From contig JAHDVF020000840.1 of assembly GCA_022606425.2 (NCBI GenBank), forward strand, positions 1,426,001 through 1,490,000: DNA of 64,000 bases. The letters are read 5' to 3'. Origin of the DNA: Lepidostoma basale. Its lineage: Eukaryota > Arthropoda > Insecta > Trichoptera > Lepidostomatidae. The notes below the pieces were generated by a model. The model was not told the DNA's origin. It searched no databases and saw nothing but the letters and a program-made list of their open reading frames with translations. Both the position numbers and the translations under genes were made by a program. This document shows, in pieces, positions 50,218 to 60,069 of this stretch; within the stretch, counting starts at the first letter, position 1, and each line of letters begins with the position of its first letter.

Positions 50218-50600
50218 ATTAAAATTAGTCCAATGTTTTGGTCGAAACATTATGATACTTCAACATTATTAACTTTTAAAATTTAAAATGCTGGAATGGT
50301 ATTACCATTTTTAATCTATATTTTTTATTTTTTGTGACAGTTGTTTCGCCACCCGATGTTGGCATCATCAGGTCAATTAATCATAGGTCAAATTAATTTC
50401 CGTGATTTTCGAACTTTTTGAAATTCCGAAAATTAATTTTAACAGTAGTCAAAACTTTCCACATAAACGAAAACATTTTTGTAATACCTGATGATGACAA
50501 CATTGGTTAGCGAAACAGCTGCCGCGAAAAATAAAAAAAATGTGATACCATGACAGCGTTTAAATTTAACAGTTAGAATTATTTTTTTAGTATGAAAACA
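50218..50600. mobile_element. Foldback element with hammerhead-like cores in both arms (family R)
   Basis: The left arm carries a minus-strand core (50336-50371) and the right arm a plus-strand core (50488-50523). In both, CUGAUGA faces the centre and GUC/GCC faces outward. The flank TAGTCCAATGTTTTGGTCGAAACATTATGATAC matches 2347. No coding sequence. Confidence 0.6.
50336..50371 (-). ncRNA. Hammerhead-like core
   Basis: Minus strand: CUGAUGA (50371-50365), extra U, stem II GCCAAC-AUCG-GGUGGC with 5 of 6 pairs, GAAAC (50347-50343), loop AACU, GUC (50338-50336). All core bases of the hammerhead consensus are present, apart from the extra U. Stem I next to the core does not pair well in this copy, which lowers confidence. 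Confidence 0.35.
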
Positions 50601-50688
50601 ACGTACAAGCATTTCACTTCGTGCGCCAAGCTCTTCTATCATGGTACAGACAAAAAAAGCTCTTAAAAAGTTTACTTATTGCATATAC

Positions 50689-51288
50689 CAGTGGTCGGCA
50701 AACTGCTGTTTCTAATTTATTAGTATTCAATATAAATTTTAAAGAGTTTTATTGATCTGGAATGGGTCTGATATTAAAAACAACAACATACAAACTTGGC
50801 TTACCTAAACTATTCAAGTAAGTGTAGGGTCATTTTTTAAATAAAGATCAGAATATTTTGATTTTAAAAATATAAATTAATTTTAATAATTGATGATTTG
50901 GACACATTGAAATAATGAATGAATGAAGATTGAAGAATGATAAAGAAAGTTTATGTTAACGATGTACAGAACAAGAGAGACCAAGGAAAATGTGGCATGA
51001 TCAAATCGATACAATATTTAATGACTCCAAGAAGAAGGAATCCAAGAAATCAATGTGAGTAGGTACATTATACGATATGGGAGAAGTATGTCTGGAAAGA
51101 ACTGTGTGGCGGTCGGTTCATTTTGCCTGCCCCTTCGGGGAAATAGCGCGAGTTTATTCAGAAGCATGATATCCAGGTTTATTTCGGTGTATCTTAATTT
51201 AAGCGATTTCTCAAAATAGAATATTGGCTCTCTAAAAATCTGAATCGCTGCCCTGCTGATATTTGACTAATGAGTTTGCCGACCACTG
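50689..51288. mobile_element. Non-autonomous hAT-like element (600 bp) with a family A insert
   Basis: CAGTGGTCGGCAAACT at the left end is perfectly matched by AGTTTGCCGACCACTG at 51273-51288. The flanks GCATATAC (50681-50688) and GCATGGAC (51289-51296) agree at 6 of 8 positions. CA(G)-starting ends of this sort and an 8-bp target duplication are characteristic of hAT transposons. No transposase is encoded. A similar end, CAGGGGTCGGCAACTG, occurs at 60286, without a visible partner. Confidence 0.75.
50888..51135 (+). pseudogene. Family A LINE fragment inside the hAT-like element
   Basis: FGHIEIMNE, MIKKVYVNDVQNKRDQGKCGMIKS-type remnants, EVCLERTVWRSVHFACPFGE and the start of the terminus. 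The tail is lost (GAAATAGCGCGAG). Heavily mutated. Confidence 0.65.
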
Positions 51289-51479
51289 GCATGGACGAAG
51301 TTTGATCACGAACGATGTTGGTTGGTACATTTAGATTTAGTTTTTTTTATGTAAATGGTATCATATTTTGTGCTTACGATTTTGTGATGTCATAAAATAA
51401 TTGCTTGTTTCGAAAGAAAATAAAAATAGGGATCTCATATTAAAATTCAGTGTCAAGTACATTTATTATAAATATTTAT

Positions 51480-52228
51480 ATATAAAATAAGGGAGATATG
51501 TAAGGAAGATAATTGCATCATAAATAAAACAAAACAAGGATTTCTATAATGTGTTGGACGTATGAAAGATAGAAGAATGATTAAAATGTTGTAAACAAGC
51601 AGTCTGAGTAAAAAGAGAATCCGCGGAAGACCAAAGAAAGCATGAATTTTTTTCAAGCTGATTCGGGGCTCTTTTGAGAACCCCTATGTTCTGGAGCAAA
51701 TAGGTATTTTTGTTCCTGATAATTACCTGCGACAGCGCCGACATAAGTTGTTCTTTGCTTCATCACGCACGACCAACCTGCCTTTGGTGATGCCAGTAGG
51801 AAGAGCAATTCGGACGTTGAATCTAATCGTCTCGGATTTGGACATTTTCAATGTCATTGAGGCAGTGTTCATAAAAATAAATTACAAATTCTGGATAGAG
51901 TACTGCCTCACTGACGTCGACATATTTGGGTTCCTTCTGATATGTATGATTTTTTTGATTTCATTGTTTTATCTTTATTACACCGTTTTGTGTCCAAATG
52001 AGTCGCCTAAATGTTTTTCGTTTGTTATGTCTCATTTGTGTATTATCATCACAAACTAATCAAATATTATAAGGCGGCCATATTCGAGGTTGCAAAAAAC
52101 GACGAGCGTGCATATTATGAAGAAGCTCGAGAGGTATTTCAGGGCAGAGCAGCATGGCCATCCACCTTATTTGCCTTGTAAACCTTGTAAACGGCGTGAT
52201 GGTTAGTTAGTTAGTTAGTTAAGTAAAT
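51480..52228 (+). pseudogene. Family A2 LINE copy interrupted by a Jockey/CR1-like LINE
   Basis: 5' part 51480-51647: KIREICKEDNCIINKTKQGFL.CVGRMKDRRMIKML, TSSLSKKRIRGRPKKA. 3' part 52056-52228: TNQIL.GGHIRGCKKRRACIL, EAREVFQGRAAWPSTLFAL, ACCTTGTAAACGGCGTGATGGTTAG and (TTAG)n. Both parts share A2 features (KED/KAD, TSS). The insert is described separately. Confidence 0.75.
51648..52055 (+). pseudogene. Jockey/CR1-like LINE C-terminal fragment (family J-related)
   Basis: In frame from 51652: FKLIRGSFENPYVLEQIGIFVPDNYLRQRRHKLFFASSRTTNLPLVMPVGRAIRTLNLIVSDLDIF, then a less conserved stretch to TAA at about 52057. The block SFENP..LEQI.F.VP...LR.R....F......T.......P..RA is the typical end of Jockey/CR1-type proteins and matches the translation at 1-100. 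Confidence 0.75.
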
Positions 52229-52404
52229 TAATCAAGTATATTTGATATAAACCTTAGATTAGTGAGATGCGTTACAATTTATAATCCAATTAAACTCGCA
52301 TTTGACCGACTCACAAGCAGTGGCCTGCCTAGGGTCAACCAGTAAGGCAAGCCCGTCTGACTTTTTTTTGTTATAATATGTTTTTTTTCTTGTATACAAC
52401 AGGT

Positions 52405-52562
52405 CATTTGAACCCAATTACTGTATACAATTTATTTTAGCTATTATATTGATTCTTATGACATATGATAGGTAGCCAATCTAACGCCATTTTATTGTCA
52501 CGAGAATTCTACACCAGACCAAAGACAGTGTGACAATCACACTGCCTTTTAGTAGAAGGTCC
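52405..52562 (-). mobile_element. tRNA-derived SINE (family S1), head missing
   Basis: GAACCCAATTACTGTATAC, ATGATAGGTAGCCAATCTA and GACAGTGTGACAATCACACTGCC match the body of the other copies in antisense. The tRNA-like head is truncated at TAGTAGAAGG. Confidence 0.75.
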
Positions 52563-52894
52563 CGATATTCAAAATCTGCGCGAAATTTCAAAATATTATT
52601 TTGTTCGTAGACGGCTCAAACGCGCAAAAAACATCGTTTTATTATAGATTTTTTAAGGCGAGCCCGGCTTTTCAGCTTGTATGGAAGTACCGCCACTGCT
52701 CACAAGAGAGCTATTTACGTAGGGTGTTCAACACAAGAGGAGCGGAATTAATATTTGTGTGTCTATTGTATCAACAACAGAGCGAGTATCAACAATCAAA
52801 GTGACAATCCCGGTAGTAACATAAATACAATGCTTCTTGGCCACATCGTGTGGGTGACATTCTCCTCGGCTTGCTAAGATCCAACGTGAATATA
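52563..52894. other. Unassigned stretch
   Basis: Moderate GC with 62-67-codon open frames on both strands, none with a signature. Confidence 0.3.
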
Positions 52895-53568
52895 GATTTG
52901 TAAAACAATCTTGCAAGGATTGGAAAATGTAGAACTTTTACTATCTAAACCTGATTGATGATGTGTTACGGTAATGATATCTAATAGTAATAAATCTTCT
53001 GGTAATACGAATTTGTGTAAAAATCTCGCAAGGATCGGAAAATCTGAAATTTTTTATAATACTATGTTTGATTAATGATTTGTTATGGTATTGATATCTA
53101 ATAGTCATAATCATCTAAGAAATTTTAATTTACATAACAGTCTTGCTAGGATCAGAAAATGAGTTTTTATTATTATTATACATGTCTGATTGATAATTTG
53201 TTACGGTAATGATATCTAATAGTAATAAATCTTCTACTAATGCAGATTTGTAAAACAGTCTAACAATTACTGGAAAATGTGGAAATTTGAACTATTTAAG
53301 ATTGATTAATGATCTATGGTAATGATATCTAATAGAAGTAAAACTTCTAGTTATATAGATTAGTAAAATAATGCAAGTTGTTATTACTATTTATGTCTGA
53401 ATGATGATTTGTAATAAAAATTATATCTAATAGGAATAAATCTTCTAATGAATTGGTAAAACAATCTTGCAAAGCTCTGAAACTGTGAGTTTTTTTAAAC
53501 ATATAAGTCTGAATGATGATTTGTTATGGTGATGATATCTATTAGTAATAAATCTTCTAGTAATCCGA
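52895..53568. repeat. Minisatellite, about 115-bp unit, six diverged copies
   Basis: GATATCTAATAGTAATAAATCTTCT-like boxes start at 52976, 53093, 53211, 53324, 53423 and 53534. Between them are conserved TTGTAAAACAATCTTGCAAGGAT and CTGATTGATGATTTGTTA boxes. Spacings are 117, 118, 113, 99 and 111. Units are clearly diverged, so it is an old array. Confidence 0.85.
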
Positions 53569-53724
53569 CCGCTTAAGAATACGTATAATTTAAAAACGAA
53601 ATAAAAAATATAATTAATTCGACTAGTTGGTAGCACTATAACATTCCTTCATGAGATTGGAATAAATAAATTATTCATTTGAAAGTTGTTAATTTTTTTT
53701 GTGTTAAACTTATGGCATCGATAC

Positions 53725-54057
53725 TGTGGGATTCCGAAGAACCACAGAAATGAAGACTCTCCGGTATGTTGCGGAAACGACACCCCGAGACAGAGTAAGA
53801 AATTCTGAAATAAGAAAGATCTGCAATGTGGAAGATGTCGTGCGATGGGGAAGACTGAGAAGACGCTGCTGGAGAGATCATGTGGAAAGAGCATGTTCTG
53901 AAAGAGTGATAAATATAGCCGCAAACAAAGTACCAACAGGAATTGACTTCCAGGAAGACCACCTAAAAGATGACAGGTGGATGTCTACTCGTACATCCCA
54001 GAAACAGGCTACTAGAAATAACATGACACAGTCCTAAATTAAGCAGAAGAAGAAGAA
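53725..54057 (+). pseudogene. RTE-like LINE C-terminal fragment, family B-related, (GAA)n tail
   Basis: The open frame 53726-54037 reads MGFRRTTEMKTLRYVAETTPRDRVRNSEIRKICNVEDVVRWGRLRRRCWRDHVERACSERVINIAANK. This matches the arrangement TTKMKTLR.IA..TLRDRVRN..I.EICEVED..RW of family B. The GRPPKRW motif is decayed to GRPPKR in another frame. Ends CAGAAGAAGAAGAATAA against a family P arm. Confidence 0.8.
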
Positions 54058-54232
54058 TAAAACGTCTGTCTTCTAGAGGTTTTATTGTAATTTATGCAAA
54101 TGTGTAAGGCATTATCAAATTTGATATCGCCTACAGACGAAACATGTCATTCCCATAAATTATTATACAACTTCAATAAAACAGACATTTTCATTCATAA
54201 AACAGACATTTTCATTGAAAACATACATTAAC
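54058..54232. repeat. Family P foldback (P10), diverged, with local duplication
   Basis: AACGTCTGTCTTCTAGAGGTTTTATTG ... TTATCAAATTTGATATCGCC ... ACGAAACATGTCATTCCCATAAATTATTATACAACTTC, then CAGACATTTTCATTCATAAAACAGACATTTTCATTG, i.e. the outer arm repeated. Confidence 0.65.
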
Positions 54233-54737
54233 ACAGTACAAGTAACACAGACATTTTCATTGCAAAGGAATTCGCATTCTGTTTTTGAAATAGCAAAACA
54301 CGTGGAATTTATGGTCTAATCGCGAACGCTAAAAATTGTATTTTTTCTATGGAGTTTATGAATCGATACGATACTTTTTCGACAACGCTATTGGATCGTT
54401 TGAAGGCAGTGTTACAATTACGGGCAATTACCGAAGAGTTAAGCCTCGGATGGGATCAGCCCGCCAAGGCCGGAGCGTGTCGCATCAGGGTGACTGACAT
54501 TTAAATCAGTTTTTTAGTCCGCTGCGCGCTCGAGGAATATTTTGAAGACCAGTTTAAAGATTATAATTTGCATCAAAAAATATTTCTTGTAACTGGTATA
54601 CGCGTCACGTTTGTTTTTGTGTTGATGCGGTGTGGTTCATTGCCCCCGCCTCTTATCGCGTTAATTGCCGATGGATAACAAATATTGTATTTACACGTGA
54701 TCGCAAATAAAAGCACATAAAAATGCTAAGATATCAG
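54233..54737. other. Unassigned stretch with GC-richer centre
   Basis: 54400-54540 is GC-richer (GGATCAGCCCGCCAAGGCCGG). I see no coding signature. Confidence 0.3.
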
Positions 54738-55212
54738 TGAACAATGGTGTTCTTGTGCCGACACTTCTGTATGGAAGTGAAGCACGGACATTACATTACA
54801 TTATTTATTAAGAATCTAAGACCCAAATATTGTCATCTGCCATAAATATCACGTAGATGAGGCTGCAGAAATGATAATGCGAAATGACCATCGGAGAATT
54901 TTGATGTCATTTTTAATACATAAAATTGAATGTATACATTTTGGAACTGGCTAACATGACTGTTATTATGTAATACTAAATACGTATTATTAATCATGTC
55001 TTATGTTTTGAGCCTGTAAAGGCAAAATACCCAATGATAAATGGATCATTTGATATTAAGGAAAACATATGTTTTATTTTTAAGGATTAATTGTATCTTA
55101 ATAGAGACGAAGATGTAAATTGTTTTTTTGGAAACAGAATATGGTGGTCGAGGCGTTTATAGGACTTATGACATGTCATTGGTTGGGTTAAGCGATCGTT
55201 TTATGTTAACAG
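54738..55212 (+). mobile_element. Long family Q copy, preceded by a 52-bp family A scrap
   Basis: 54738-54789 is family A (VNNGVLVPTLLYGSEAR). 54796-55210 repeats 7290-7730 closely, from ATTTATTAAGAATCTAAGACCC to AAGCGATCGTTTTATGTTAACA. The pair shows the full extent of the Q unit (about 415 bp). Confidence 0.75.
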
Positions 55213-55224
55213 CATAAAGCGATC

Positions 55225-55598
55225 GCTTATTCCGTTCCGGTTGATTTTTCCGACTTCGAATGTGGCCGCCTTTCAGTATTTGTTTAATTTCGTCATGTCA
55301 TGCTTTCCTTGCTCTTCCACGGCTTCTCTTTCCACTCACACTGCTTGTATGTAGCATTTTAACCATTCTTCTCTCGTCTATTCGTTCCATATGTCCAAAC
55401 CATCTCAGGGATCCTTTTTTAATTTTACTTATGATGCAATCATCTGCCTTACATTTCGTTCTTATTTCGTCGTTCGGTATTCTATGATATATTGGTTTCC
55501 CGCACATTCTTCTCAGTAATATCATTTCTACGGTTTTTATCTTACTTTCATACTTTGATGCCAGCTCCAAGCTTCACATCCATACATAAGGGTTGGCA
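55225..55598 (-). pseudogene. Family A2 LINE fragment
   Basis: Minus-strand frame 55298-55570: MELASKYESKIKTVEMILLRRMCGKPIYHRIPNDEIRTKCKADDCIISKIKKGSLRWFGHMERIDERRMVKMLHTSSVSGKRSRGRARKA. Below it lies decayed HDEIKQILKGGHIR. The A2 diagnostics NDEIR.KCKADD and TSSV.GKRS are all present. Confidence 0.85.
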
Positions 55599-55672
55599 GT
55601 GTGGTCATCCATTATTTCTGCCTACCCCTTCAGAGAGACTGCGAGATGGTTAATAAGTAAGTTAGTTTGTAT
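55599..55672 (+). mobile_element. Family A LINE 3' end, head-to-head with the A2 fragment
   Basis: CAGTGTGGTCATCCATTATTTCTGCCTACCCCTTC, then AGAGAGACTGCGAGATGGTTAATAAGTAAGTTAG. The 5' edges of this and the minus-strand A2 fragment touch at about 55598, as at 24882. Confidence 0.7.
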
Positions 55673-56009
55673 TAACACGTTGTTTAAATAGTTCTTGTAT
55701 AACTAGTCTACAGATGATAAAAATATCATTCAGGTTGAGAGGAGAATTTCCTAGCCTAGGGCAAACATTGATACGACTTATTCAATTGAGTTGAACAACA
55801 TTGCGATAAAAGTGAGTATGCATCTTGTGTTATTACTTGCATATGGAGCGCTCCTAATCTTAGTGACATTGACTCTTCATCTAGGTCCCAATAAATTTGA
55901 TTCTTGCCACACAGGGCCGGTTGCACTAAAGGTTTAAATAAATAAATAAAGTTATAACCAAATATAAATATTCTTCAACATTTTGAATGTATACAAATTC
56001 TTAACAAAA

Positions 56010-56640
56010 TGTATGATCTTTTCCAAAACACCCAAAACATGTAACCTGGTTATAGAAAATCAACCCATAGAACAGGTCAGGACCTTCGAGTATCTAGGCA
56101 TAGACCTGGTGGGGGGACCCGATCTGCGGGATAAAAAATACAAGCGCAAGTAAACAAGGCAGCTGCAATCTCTGGTGCGCTAAAATCCACAATATGGAAA
56201 AACAAAGACATGGCCATTAAGAGTAAGATGAGAATCTATAAAGCATGCGTAAGACCAATTATAACATATGGCGTCGAAGCAAGGGCAGACACAGTAAAGA
56301 CCAAACAAGTTTTGAGGACTTCCGAAATGAAGACACTGAGGACGATAGCAGGCAAGACACTGAGGGATCGCGTGAGGAACACCAGAATAAGAGAGATATG
56401 TGAGGTTGAGGATATTATAAGATGGAGCAGACAGCGAAAAAAGGACTGGTACGGTCATGTTCAAAGAATGGACTCCACCAGACTCCCTTATATTGCATTG
56501 CATAATCAACCTCATGGGACTCGTCCTCGTGGAAGACCTTCTAAAAGATGGTAGGACAGCAGGGAATCTACCTCACAGGACGAGCAACTCTCTGGAGAAC
56601 AGACCACATAGGTCTATAATAAGGAAGAATAAGTATAATA
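56010..56640 (+). pseudogene. RTE-like LINE C-terminal fragment, family B (longest copy)
   Basis: IENQPIEQVRTFEYLGIDLVGG, frameshift, VNKAAAISGALKSTIWKNKDMAIKSKMRIYKACVRPIITYGVEARADTVKTKQVLRTSEMKTLRTIAGKTLRDRVRNTRIREICEVEDIIRWSRQRKKDWYGHVQRMDSTRLPYIALHNQPHGTRPRGRPSKRW, stop. FEYLGI is the thumb motif after the RT palm. The RT catalytic motifs are missing. The same element as 6279-6540. Confidence 0.9.
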
Positions 56641-56768
56641 ATACAAATTCTTCTAGACTGGATTTTACCCATTGCGGATAAATTTTTTTTTATAAGGATT
56701 AATTGTATCTCAATAGAGACAAAGATGTAAATTGTTTTCTAGGAACAGAATATGGTGGCCGAATAAAA
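56641..56768 (+). mobile_element. Family Q fragment
   Basis: ACTGGATTTTACCCATTGCGG (outer end) joined to AAGGATTAATTGTATCTCAATAGAGAC and AACAGAATATGGTGGCCGA. Confidence 0.65.
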
Positions 56769-57164
56769 TAACTGGTCCAAGTTAAAAACAAAAAAAAATT
56801 GGAGAAACATCCCCCGGCGTAATTTAGTACTGTATGATTTTCAGAGCCTTTCACAGTGCACTAATAAAGATTTTCTGCTTAATGCTTAAACATTAAGCAG
56901 TTCCTCCACACGTACCATTCTAATCTAATATATTTTATTGCCAGCCAGGACGTTTCTCTCCTGCTGACTCCTTGGTGACCATCTACTTTGTATACTAGGT
57001 TTAATGTTATTTCTCTTCACCCAGCAGTTACCCCAAATATAAGATCGTCAGAATCTTTTAATTGAACAAGAGTTTCCATATCGGCATTGGCTCTAAATAA
57101 GATCTCTGAGTTCATCATCTCGGTCTATGATATACAAGACATTCTGTATAATTATAAATATTAC
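56769..57164. other. Unassigned stretch
   Basis: A hairpin ATTTTCTGCTTAATGCTTAAACATTAAGCAG at about 56870-56901 is the only feature seen. Confidence 0.3.
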
Positions 57165-57395
57165 TAACTACTTCTATCTCTTCGAAGGGGTAGGCAGAAA
57201 AAATGGACAGCCACACTGTTCTATCTTGACATACTTATTTCGTTTCCTCAACATTCATACATCGTGTTATGCACGCATATCGATTTCTGCGACTCCTCAC
57301 GTGGCCGGCATTCTGTATTTGATTTATTTGATCGTGCCACATTTTCCTTGATGATATTTAATTAGTTGTTCCGTTTACACCTTTAACATAATACG
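57165..57395 (-). pseudogene. Family A LINE fragment
   Basis: Antisense of GRGRK-type C-terminus: SAYPFEEI at 57178-57200, KYVKIEQCGCP, MHNTMYEC..., RRNRYACITRCMNVEETK, GKCGTIKSNKYRMPAT. Also VKGVNGTTN at 57366-57390. No tail repeat. Confidence 0.7.
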
Positions 57396-58089
57396 CCTTT
57401 CGCCAAATACCGAGAAACGGGTTAAAGAGGGCAAAAATCTGAAAAGGTCATGTTAAAAAAAACATTATTCTGGTGATTATTACAATAATAAAAACTTAGG
57501 TTGTAATCAGTTACGGTGTGTCGAAAAATAAATCTTTATTACAGTAAGCAAATGCTAAAAATAACCAAAAAATAATAAAAACGATGTTTTAAATAAAAAG
57601 TGCCAAATTGTATGATACCGGACCTGGTAGCGTACTGTAAACAATGCATACAGTAAAGAGTACATATATTAGCACTTTAGAGTTGATCGGAATACATTAT
57701 ACGAGCTGGGGTCTCCCCCGCAATATGTAGGAGCAGGCCATAGTCGTCTGGCTGTCTCTTGTTTCCCGTTCCCTGTCTCCCGTCTCGCCTCTCTTCTCCT
57801 ACGAAGACAGGCCAAGCTCGTGTATCGCGCCTGACGGGGTGATAGATCGTGCTGATTTAGAGAATCAACTCGTAGTCTCAAGATTAAACATTGCACACTT
57901 TGCTTAAACATTATATTTGTACAGCTGAAGATTATATACTCTATTTAGATGTGTTCAAATTAAAAGCGTATAGTTTTTATTGTTGGTTTCTCCCTTGTCA
58001 TTATTTGTCATTAAGTGTGAACAGATAAATATGTCTCTTTTTCTTATTTTATACACTTTGTTTATACAACACTTACAATAAAAAAATTC
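57396..58089. other. Unassigned stretch
   Basis: A moderately GC-rich, pyrimidine-rich block at 57700-57850 (TCTCCCGTCTCGCCTCTCTTCTCC) resembles a repeat end, but I have no second copy to compare. Confidence 0.3.
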
Positions 58090-58278
58090 AATTAAATCAA
58101 ATCAAATCAAATCAGTTTATTTTCTCGAAAGACATTACAAACATTTTTTATAGTTTAAGGTATCTATTGAGAATAGGTAACACATAATAAATATATAATA
58201 CCAGGAACGCATGAGAGATGGTTCGACATTAGGAATACAAGATACTCTCCAAAGTCAAGAGAATTTGTCTTCTGAAAA
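58090..58278 (-). mobile_element. 3' end of family J LINE
   Basis: (ATCAA)n at 58096-58115 is the tail. The UTR and the last codons (AGAAGACAAATTCTCTTGACTTTGGAGAGTATCTTGTATTCCTAA in antisense) match 105-275. Confidence 0.8.
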
Positions 58279-58449
58279 TTACATAGACATGTTTCGGACA
58301 ACCAGTCCTTCTTCAGTGATACATTATATAAATATATAATACATATTTAAAATATTATAAAATTGTTTACATGATCTGACAGATGTAAACAATTTTATAA
58401 TATTTTAAATATGTATTCTGCATTTATGCACAATATTCAAAATCTATTG

Positions 58450-58797
58450 GCCCCAAACAGTGTCAAATGCCGTTCTCTGGACCATAGCAGGCGAAAAGCC
58501 AATTAGAGAACAAGTCGCTAGGCGCAAATGGCAGTGGATCGGTCACACTCTGAGACGGAACCCAGCCTGCATCGCTCAGGGCGCACTAGACTGGTCCCCT
58601 ATGGGGGGAAAGAGAAAGCGAGGCAGACCTAGAGCCACCTGGAGAAGAACCCTGCAGGACGAGGTTAAGGCAGCAGGTCTCACTTGGGACGATGTTAAGC
58701 TTCAGGCATGCGATAGAGTCGGGTGGAGAAGATTCCTTGAGGCCCTATGCACCACGGAGGTGTGACAGGACAAAAAGAAGAAGAAGAAGAAGACATA
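58450..58797 (+). pseudogene. RTE-like LINE C-terminal fragment, family K, (GAA)n tail
   Basis: The open frame 58460-58765 reads SNAVLWTIAGEKPIREQVARRKWQWIGHTLRRNPACIAQGALDWSPMGGKRKRGRPRATWRRTLQDEVKAAGLTWDDVKLQACDRVGWRRFLEALCTTEV and stop. WQWIGH, GKRKRGRP..TWRR, DR..WR...AL are classical. Tail GAAGAAGAAGAAGAAG. Confidence 0.9.
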
Positions 58798-58807
58798 TTT
58801 AGTAGTA

Positions 58808-59202
58808 AAAAATGAGATCTCTAAGACGAATGTGTGGTAAATCTGTATATGATAGAGTGTCAAATGCAAGTATAAAAAGTGAATGTGGTGCGAATGAAAG
58901 TGTTATGAACAAAATAATGAAAGGGTCATTAAAAGTAATTGTAAATAAGGTATATGTAAACGGCGTGAAAGGAGCTAGAAATAGTAGAAGACCGAGGAAA
59001 ACGTGGCACGATCAAATCAATCAAATATTAAATGTCGGTCACGCGAGGAATCGGAGAAATCGACATGCGTGCATGATAAGATGTATGAATGTAGAGGAAT
59101 CGAGAGAAGTATGTCAGGACAGAACAGTGTGGCGTTCCATTCTTTCTGTCTACCCCTCCGGGGAGACGGCGTGATGGTTAGTTAGTTAGTTAGTTAAATA
59201 TG
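58808..59202 (+). pseudogene. Family A LINE fragment, open frame 120 codons
   Basis: MRSLRRMCGKSVYDRVSNASIKSECGANESVMNKIMKGSLKVIVNKVYVNGVKGARNSRRPRKTWHDQINQILNVGHARNRRNRHACMIRCMNVEESREVCQDRTVWRSILSVYPSGETA, stop in the terminus and (TTAG)n. The segment between GSL and VNKVY (RWFGHMERMNEERMVK) is deleted in frame. Confidence 0.9.
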
Positions 59203-59429
59203 TATCTTTATAATATGTATCACTGAAGAAGGACTGGTTGTCCGAAACATGTTTTACATTTTAATTTTTTTAATGTAAGTGTTGTATAAACAAAGTATAT
59301 AAAAAAAGAAAAAGAGAAATAAAGTAATTACAACACAAAGTATGGTGAACATAGAAGTAATTAATATGTGATTATTAGTTAACAATTCGCTTTTCCAATG
59401 GTTCATTTTATTAAATTATTTCCATTCGA

Positions 59430-59532
59430 CCATGGAGAATGGAGAGAGATGGCCAGGGACAGGAGGCAGTGGAGGAGACCAAATCGCATACCGGGATGTA
59501 ACACCGAGCAAAAATAAATAATAATAATTAAA
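59430..59532 (+). pseudogene. LINE 3' end, family F
   Basis: GAGAATGGAGAGAGATGGCCAGGGACAGGAGGCAGTGGAGGA and ACCGGGATGTAACACCGAG correspond to the last codons of family F (MERDGQGQKSVE..., YRDVAPR). Confidence 0.7.
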
Positions 59533-59697
59533 AAAAAAACATCTCTCTGAATACATTTTTAGAAAGATAACGTAAAATGATGAAGAATGATAGCGAGAAT
59601 GATTTTTACATTCCCATCGAAAACTTAATTACTGTCTTTTACTTGAATATATGTATAAAGGGTTAATGTTTCATTACATCTTAATTTCTTGAAAGTT

Positions 59698-59968
59698 AAG
59701 GCGTTAACACTGTGGAATTCTATTGTAATTACACTAGATTTTTTCAAAAGAAAACACTGTTTAATATTTCACTATACTATATTTATAGACTACACAGCAT
59801 GTTTCGGAGTTACCTCCATCTTCAGGTGTAAATATACGACTGAGTTAGTCGTATATTTACACCTGAAGATGGAGGTCACTCCGAAACATGTTGTGTAGTC
59901 TATAAATATAGTATAGTTGAATATTAAACAGTGTTTTCTTTTTAAAAAATCCAGTGTAATCATTATAT
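59698..59968. mobile_element. Symmetric foldback with hammerhead-like arms
   Basis: A palindrome of about 270 bp centred at about 59840 (GACTGAGTTAGTC). Arms: ACACTAGATTTTTTCAAAAGAAAACACTGTTTAATATT ... TATATTTATAGACTACACAGCATGTTTCGGAG and its mirror CTCCGAAACATGTTGTGTAGTCTATAAATATA. It would fold into one long hairpin, or into two separate ribozyme-like folds, one per strand. No coding sequence. Confidence 0.8.
59851..59910 (+). ncRNA. Hammerhead-ribozyme-like fold
   Basis: Stem I: UUACAC (59857-59862) pairs with GUGUAG (59893-59898, one G-U pair) and UAUAU (59852-59856) with AUAUA (59906-59910), around an asymmetric internal loop. CUGAAGA is at 59863-59869, then an extra U, stem II GGAG-GUCA-CUCC, GAAAC (59883-59887), AU, GUU (59890-59892). 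All conserved core bases are present, with a minimal stem III. The mirror arm on the minus strand has GCU instead of GUU. The extra U after CUGAAGA is the main deviation. Confidence 0.45.
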
Positions 59969-60069
59969 CTTCTTTCAGTGCTGCTTACTCCATTGTGCTC
60001 TTACAATACAGGTTTAAAAACTTTCAGAAAATAATATTTATCAATATGATATAAACTCCTTGTAAATTA

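Larger units (their letters stand above)
58279..59300. mobile_element. Foldback with hammerhead-like arms, split by two LINE fragments
   Basis: Left arm 58279-58440: ACATGTTTCGGACAACCAGTCCTTCTTCAGTGATACATTATATAAATATATAATAC. Right arm 59205-59300: GTATCACTGAAGAAGGACTGGTTGTCCGAAACATG. Each arm contains CUGAAGA, extra A, GGAC-UGGUU-GUCC, GAAAC, AU, GUC or GUU. Families K and A lie between. Confidence 0.65.
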
